A stretch of DNA of 64,000 nt, from contig JAOSKR010000002.1 of NCBI GenBank assembly GCA_027493545.1, positions 62,001 through 126,000 on the forward strand, in the 5' to 3' direction. The translations under genes were made by a program, and so were the position numbers. Below the pieces are notes generated by a model. It was not told the DNA's origin. It made no database searches and saw nothing but the letters and a program-made list of their open reading frames with translations. Positions 59,248 to 64,000 of this stretch are shown here, one piece after another (the first letter of the stretch is position 1; each line of letters starts with the position of its first letter). Origin of the DNA: Roseovarius sp. (lineage in GTDB: Bacteria; Pseudomonadota; Alphaproteobacteria; Rhodobacterales; Rhodobacteraceae).

Positions 59248-60009
59248 ATGACGCAAGCCGAGTATCTGACGACGAAAGAGGGCCGCAAGATCGCCTGCCG
59301 CCGGCGGCGGGGGCGCGCGCCGGGGGTGGTGTTCCTCGGCGGCTTCAAGTCCGACATGGAGGGCACCAAGGCGCTGTTTCTCGAGGACTGGGCGGCGCGG
59401 ACCGGGCACGCCTTTCTGCGGTTCGACTATTCCGGTCACGGGCAGTCCTCGGGCGCGTTCACTGACGGGACCATCGGCGACTGGGCCGGGGACGCGATGG
59501 CGGCGGTCTCAATGCTGACCGAGGGACGCCAGGTGCTGGTGGGCTCGTCGATGGGGGGCTGGATCGCGCTCTTGCTGGCCCGGGCCATGCCCGAACGTGT
59601 CGCCGGGCTGGTGACCGTCGCCGCCGCGCCGGATTTCACCGAGGACGCGATGTGGGCGGGCTTTGACGCCGACCAGCGCCGCGCGCTCGAGTCGTCGGGG
59701 CAGGTGGCGTTGCCGAGCGAGTACGGCGAGCCCTATGTCATCACCCGCCGCCTGATCGAGGAGGGGCGCGACCACCTGGTGCTGCGCGCGCCGCTCGGCC
59801 TGCCGTTTCCGGTCCGGTTCCTGCAGGGCACCGCCGACCGCGATGTCGAGATGGCAGTGGCGCTGCGGCTGCTCGATCATGCCGAGGGGCCGGATATGCG
59901 CCTGACGCTGGTCGATGGCGCCGACCACCGCTTTTCCGACCCCGACTGTCTGGCGCTGATCGCCGCGTCGGTCGAGGAGGTGATCGCGCGGGCCGGGGGA
60001 AGTTCTTGA
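59248..60009 (+). CDS. Alpha/beta hydrolase
   Basis: 253 residues. Oxyanion region [17 protein letters not shown], nucleophile elbow GSSMGG (Ser at about 98), Asp in GTADRDVEM and His in DGADHRFSD complete the triad. [14 protein letters not shown] is typical of BAAT/Hydrolase_4 or carboxylesterase-type enzymes from alphaproteobacteria. ATG 59248 with GGGGGAGGG just upstream. Substrate unknown. Confidence 0.9.
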   Translation: MTQAEYLTTKEGRKIACRRRRGRAPGVVFLGGFKSDMEGTKALFLEDWAARTGHAFLRFDYSGHGQSSGAFTDGTIGDWAGDAMAAVSMLTEGRQVLVGSSMGGWIALLLARAMPERVAGLVTVAAAPDFTEDAMWAGFDADQRRALESSGQVALPSEYGEPYVITRRLIEEGRDHLVLRAPLGLPFPVRFLQGTADRDVEMAVALRLLDHAEGPDMRLTLVDGADHRFSDPDCLALIAASVEEVIARAGGSS

Positions 60010-60078
60010 TTCCAGCCGCCCGCGCGCCCAAGCTGGCGCGGCCGGTGATCGGGGCCGGCGAGGGGCCGGGGGCTCGGG

Positions 60079-60915
60079 ATGCAGGAACCGCTGGTCTTCT
60101 TGCCGGGGATGATGTGCGATGCGCGGCTCTTTGCGCCGCAGCTTGCGGTGTTCAGCCCCGGCCGTGCGGTCACGGTGGCACCGGTCACCGGCGGCGACCG
60201 GATCGAGGAGATCGCATCGGGCCTGCTCGACGTGCTGCCGCGGCGCTTTGCGCTGGCGGGGTTGTCGATGGGCGGCATCGTGGCGATGGAGCTTGTGCGC
60301 CGCGCCCCCGAGCGCATTTCGCGGCTGGCACTGATGGACACCAACGCGCTGGCCGAGACGCCGCAAAGCGCCGCCGATTACGAACCGCTGATCATCAAGC
60401 TCAGGGCGGGTGCGATCGAAGACGCTGTACAGATGGTGATCGGGCCGGCAACCCCGGCGCCGGGGCCGGGGCGGGTGGCGGTCATGGCACTGGTGGCCGC
60501 GATGGCGCGCGCGGTGGGGGCGGAGACGGCGATCCGGCAGGTCCGCGCGATCCAGCGGCGGCGCGACTATCAGGCGGTGCTCAGTCGCTGCCGGGTGCCG
60601 GCGCTGGTGCTCTGCGGCGCCCATGACCGGCTGACGCCCGTGCGACGACACCAGCTGATGGCCGGGCTGATTGCCGGCGCCGAGTTGCAGGTGATCGACG
60701 ATGCCGGGCACCTGCCGTCGCTCGAGGCGCCCGAGGCCGTGAACGCGGCGCTGACGGACTGGCTGGCCCGGCCCCGGCCGCCCTGGTGCGCCTGCCGATG
60801 GCTGAGCGGGCGGGAAAGCTGCGCGGCCGCATCCGGCACATGCGCCGTCGGGTTCAGGTCTGGGCCAGGCGCAACCTGCCGCCCGGTGTGCGGCTGCTGG
60901 CGGGTCTGTTGCTGA
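60079..60915 (+). CDS. Second alpha/beta hydrolase (C-terminal tail probably out of frame)
   Basis: MQEPLVFLPGMMCDARLFAPQL opens it; nucleophile elbow GLSMGG (Ser at about 82), Asp in CGAHDRLTP and His in DDAGHLPSLEAPEAVN form the triad. The family end is about residue 235 (LTDWLARP). The following Cys/Trp-rich 45 residues overlap the next gene and look like a frameshift product: a one-base change near 60785 would give a stop at 60803-60805, giving about 242 residues. Starts 70 bases after the preceding hydrolase, possibly the same operon. Confidence 0.85.
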   Translation: MQEPLVFLPGMMCDARLFAPQLAVFSPGRAVTVAPVTGGDRIEEIASGLLDVLPRRFALAGLSMGGIVAMELVRRAPERISRLALMDTNALAETPQSAADYEPLIIKLRAGAIEDAVQMVIGPATPAPGPGRVAVMALVAAMARAVGAETAIRQVRAIQRRRDYQAVLSRCRVPALVLCGAHDRLTPVRRHQLMAGLIAGAELQVIDDAGHLPSLEAPEAVNAALTDWLARPRPPWCACRWLSGRESCAAASGTCAVGFRSGPGATCRPVCGCWRVCC

Positions 60916-61049
60916 TATTGGGCGGGATTTTCGGTTTTCTGCCGGTGGTGGGGTTCTGGATGCTGCCGCTGGGGCTTGCCGTGGCCGCGCTCGACGCGGT
61001 GCCGCTCTGGCGCTGGCTGACCGGGCGGTGCCGCCGGCGCAAACGCTGA
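60798..61049 (+). CDS. Small membrane protein with two hydrophobic segments
   Basis: 83 residues from ATG 60798 (GTG 60786 also in frame). A strongly basic N-terminus (RGRIRHMRRRVQVWARRNLP) precedes LLAGLLLILGGIFGFLPVVGFWMLPLGLAVAALDA and a basic end. The GFLPV-x-GFWMLPLGL pattern recurs in short alphaproteobacterial proteins of unknown function. Probably coupled to the hydrolase before it. Confidence 0.72.
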   Translation: MAERAGKLRGRIRHMRRRVQVWARRNLPPGVRLLAGLLLILGGIFGFLPVVGFWMLPLGLAVAALDAVPLWRWLTGRCRRRKR

Positions 61050-61057
61050 GGGCGGGC

Positions 61058-62364
61058 TCAGACGGCGGTCAGATGCGAGCCGTCCTTGCCTTCGCGGTGC
61101 CTTCGCGGGCGGGTGCGGTTGCGGGCCGCCGGATCCTCGGAATTGGCGTCGATGAAATTCAGCACCAGCGGGCGGATGTTGTTGCGCCAGGAGCGGCCGG
61201 CGAAGATGCCGTAATGGCCGGCATCCGGCGCGACGTAACTGGCCTTCTTGGCGTCCGGCAGCCCGGTCAGCAGGTCGAGTGCCGCCACGCACTGCCCCGG
61301 CGCCGTGATGTCGTCCTTGCCGCCTTCGACGGTCATGACCGCGACCCGGGTGATGGCGCCGATATCGACCTTCTGGCCCTGGACGGTGAAGACGTTGCGT
61401 GCGATCTCGCGCCTCTTGAAGACGCGATCGACGGTGGAGAGATAGAATTCCGCCGTCATGTCCATCACCGCCAGGTATTCGTCGTAGAACTTGTTGTGGG
61501 GATCGCGGTCGCTGGCTTCGTCGTGGGCCACGCGGGAAATCTGGGTGGAAAAGGCCCGGCCGTGGCGTTCGGCGTTCATCGACATGAATGACGCGAGCTG
61601 CAGCAGGCCGGATAGACCTTGCGCCCGACGCCGCTGTACTTGAAGCCGACCTGCTGGATCATCGTGTGCTCGAGCTGGCCCATCGTCACCCGGCGGCCGA
61701 AATCGGTCACCTCGGTGGGGGTGGCGTCGGGGTCGATCGGCCCGCCGATGAGCGTCAGCGATCGCGGCTGCGCGTCGGGGTCCTGCTCGGCCAGATAGGC
61801 GGTGGCCGCCAGTGTCAGCGGGGCGGGCTGGCAGATCGGGATCACGTGCAGGTCGCTGCCCAGCTCGCGCATGAAATCAGCCAGGTAGAGCGTATAGTCC
61901 TCGACATCGAACTTGCCGGCCGACACGGGGATGTCGCGGGCGTTGTGCCAGTCGGTGATGTAGACCTCGCAATCGGGCAGCAGCGAGCGCACGGTCGAGC
62001 GCAGGAGCGTGGCGTAGTGCCCCGACATCGGCGCGACCAGCAGCACCCGGCGGTCCATCTCGTCGCGGCCCTGGATGTCGAAATGGACCAGATTGCCGAA
62101 CGGGCGCTCGAGCACCGTCTCGACATTGATCAGATGGTCGCGCCCGTCCTCGCCGGTGATCGATTCGATACCCCAGTCGGGCTTGCAGACCATGCGACTG
62201 AAGGTGCGCTCAGTGACCTCGCCCCAGGCCGCCATCCACTGGAACGCGGGGTTTGGCACCATGCTGAAAACCGGATAGGATGCCATTGAGAGCGCCGTCG
62301 CGCCGAGCCACTGATTGGAATTGCGGAAGGTCTCCATCAGATCATATGTCATCATGTAGCGCAT
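61058..62364 (-). CDS. phaZ: Intracellular polyhydroxyalkanoate depolymerase (frameshifted)
   Basis: Start MRYMMTYDLMETFRNSNQWLGATA at 62362-62364. LVAPMSGHYATLLRSTVRSLLPDCEVYITDWHNARDIP and VIPICQPAPLTLAATAYLAEQDP (catalytic Cys in ICQPA) are hallmarks of the Ralstonia PhaZ1-type enzyme. One G is missing near 61605 between GRKVYP and LLQLASFMSMNAERHG. The second part has VEGGKDDITAPGQ and APDAGHYGIFAGRSW with catalytic Asp and His. Corrected, about 435 residues. Divergent from phaC across a 102-base gap. Confidence 0.93.
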
Positions 62365-62432
62365 CGCGTACCCCTGTTGCCCGCCTCACCGGTTCATTCG
62401 CGGCACTGCCGCACCGGTCAGGCGACATCATG

Positions 62433-62443
62433 CTGCGCGGCAG
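62433..62443. promoter_or_regulatory. PhaR-type operator candidate between phaZ and phaC
   Basis: CTGC-GCG-GCAG fits the CTGC-N3-GCAG site described for PhaR of Rhodobacter sphaeroides and the similar TGC-rich sites of Paracoccus. It lies 24 bases upstream of the phaC ATG, where binding could block translation-proximal transcription. Confidence 0.65.
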
Positions 62444-62466
62444 AAACTTACGAGGGATTCTAAGAA

Positions 62467-64000
62467 ATGGCAACGCACGAGGACGCGACGGGAAAAACCT
62501 TGAAAAGCTGAATCAGAACCTCGAACGGGTCGAGGAACTGTCGCAGCGCCTGGTGCAGGCGCTCTCGGCGCGCAATCCGGCCGACCCGTCACTGAGCGGA
62601 CCCTCACAGGACCTGTTCGCCAAGGCGGCGGCGTCCTACTGGCAGGAGATGTTCGAAAACCCCGGCCGCATTTATGAACGCCAACTCGAATACTGGAGCC
62701 GCTCGGTGCGCCATTTCCTCGAGGCGCAGCAGGCGTTGGCGCAGGGACAGGTGCCCGAAGACGCCCAAGAAGAAGACCCGCTCAAGGGCGACAAGCGCTT
62801 TACCAATCCGCTGTGGCAGACGCACCCCTATTTCCGCTACATCAAGGCGCAATACGCGCTCAACAAGCAGGCGGTCGAGGAGGCGGTGGCGGCGCTTGAC
62901 GACCTCGATCCCCGCGAAAAGCGCCGGCTGGAATATTTCTCGAGCCAGATCGTCGACATGATGAGCCCGACGAATTTTCTCGGCACCAACCCCGATGCGC
63001 TGGAGAGGGCGGTCGAGACCGAGGGCGAAAGCCTGGTCCGCGGGCTGGAGAACCTGGTCGCCGATCTCGAGGCCAACGGCGGCGAGATGGTGGTCCGCCT
63101 CGCCGACGACAGCGCGTTCGAGTTGGGCGGGAACATCGCCACCGCACCGGGCGAAGTGGTCTATCGCAACAAGATGATGGAGCTTATCCAGTACGCGCCG
63201 ACGACGGAACAGGTGTACGCGACGCCGCTGATCATCTTTCCGCCCTGGATCAACAAGTTCTATATCCTCGACCTGAAAGAGAAAAACAGTCTGATCCGCT
63301 GGATTGTCGAACAGGGTTACACGCTCTTCGTGGTTTCTGGATCAATCCCGACGGCTCTTATGCCGAGGTCGGGATGGACGACTACGTCAAGGACGGGTTC
63401 CTGACCGCGATCCGCGAGGTCAAGGCGATCACCGGCGAAAAACGGGTCAATGCGGTGGGCTATTGCATCGCCGGCACGACGCTGCACCTGACGCTGGCGC
63501 TGTTGGCCGGGCGCGGCGATACATCGGTGAAATCGGCCACTTTCTTTACCGCGCTGGCCGATTTTTCCGATCATGGCGAGTTCGTTCCCTTCCTGCAGGA
63601 CGATTTCATCGACGGGATCGAACGCGAGGTCGCGGAACACGGTATACTGCGTTCCTTCATCATGGGGCGCACGATGTCGTTCCTGCGTTCCAACGATCTG
63701 GTCTATCAGCCGGCGGTGCGCAGCTACATGATGGGCGAGACGCCGCCCGCCTTCGATCTGCTTTACTGGAACGGCGACGGCACGAACCTGCCGGCGCGCA
63801 TGACGATGGAATATCTGCGCAAGCTCTGCCAGCGCAACGAGTTCGTCGAAGGTGGATACGACCTGTGCGGCGAGCGGGTGCATATCGGTGACGTCAAGGT
63901 GCCGCTCTGTTCGGTGACCTGCCAGAACGACCACATCGCCGCCTGGAAGGACTGCTACCGCGGTTTCGGCCTGACCGGCGCGAAGGACCGCACCTTCATC
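62467..64000 (+). CDS. phaC: Class I poly(3-hydroxyalkanoate) synthase (two frameshifts, cut by window edge)
   Basis: ATG 62467 (GAGGG ten bases upstream) gives MATHEDATGK; with one A restored to the five-A run at 62493-62497 it joins NLEKLNQNLERVEELSQRLVQAL. Further blocks: NPLWQTHPYFRYIKAQYAL, VYRNKMMELIQYAPTTEQVYATPLIIFPPWINKFYILDL. One C is missing near 63338 before WINPDGSYAEVGMDDY. The lipase-like box GYCIAGT holds the active Cys. The frame is open at 64000; about 70-90 residues with the catalytic His are outside. Polymerises 3-hydroxyacyl-CoA to PHA in granules. Confidence 0.94.

Overview
The window is 64 kb of high-GC DNA from a member of the Rhodobacteraceae (Alphaproteobacteria, Rhodobacterales, probably the Roseobacter side). 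I infer this from gene content and order: glyQ, a DUF6446-like gene, glyS and a pyruvate phosphate dikinase in a row; an NDUFS4-like complex I accessory subunit; a ScfR/PccR-type regulator; thyX in place of thyA; intracellular PHA depolymerase divergent from PHA synthase; choline-O-sulfate genes; and Hint-domain and HlyC-like proteins. No rRNA, tRNA, CRISPR array, insertion sequence or prophage was recognised.

The dominant technical feature is about 35 single-base insertions or deletions, mostly in G, C, A or T runs, that break otherwise well conserved genes, including glyS, ppdK, mgtE, betA, ggt, phaZ and phaC. They look like uncorrected sequencing errors rather than decay. I therefore annotate these genes over their full corrected span as CDS and name the break point. 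Long open frames that seem to fuse neighbours, such as ggt with the complex I subunit, follow from the same errors.

Layout. 1-8005: a cut-off periplasmic gene, then glyQ, DUF6446-like, a low-GC nuclease-like gene, glyS and ppdK. 8153-15383: housekeeping genes (cell wall hydrolase, L33, BI-1, quinone oxidoreductase, XRE regulator, hisN-like, mgtE, 5-FCL, OsmC). 15415-20055: two SLC13 permeases on either side of a YmdB-like phosphodiesterase. 20180-24704: yebC, a LysE-type exporter, a DNA methyltransferase-nuclease fusion, and a DMT exporter. 24855-34113: a choline / choline-O-sulfate region, with choXWV and a Tat-exported binding protein on one strand and betI-betC-betA with a probable BetI operator on the other. 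34135-40589: ScfR-like regulator, DUF427, Xaa-Pro aminopeptidase, gamma-glutamyltransferase, NDUFS4-like subunit. 40696-42156: an HlyC-type acyltransferase directly coupled to a VCBS-Hint protein. 42245-48981: MATE exporter, an ECF sigma / cupredoxin / TTHB210-like cluster, aspartate aminotransferase, XRE-sdhE, MarR, glyoxalase. 49059-51468: a Slam-type outer-membrane exporter and its likely TbpB-like lipoprotein client. 51676-54272: thyX and small genes. 54330-56871: a bufferin-type RiPP operon (precursor, MNIO enzyme, DUF2063 partner, DoxX). 57130-64000: thrS, two alpha/beta hydrolases, and the divergent phaZ/phaC pair with a PhaR-like operator; phaC runs off the right edge.

Several lower-GC patches carry nuclease-like or modification-like sequence: the gene between glyQ and glyS, the glyS linker, the methyltransferase target-recognition region, and the GIY-YIG gene inside the choline transporter operon. 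They stand out from the core as likely acquired or fast-evolving DNA. Several families of palindromic repeats occupy the intergenic gaps.
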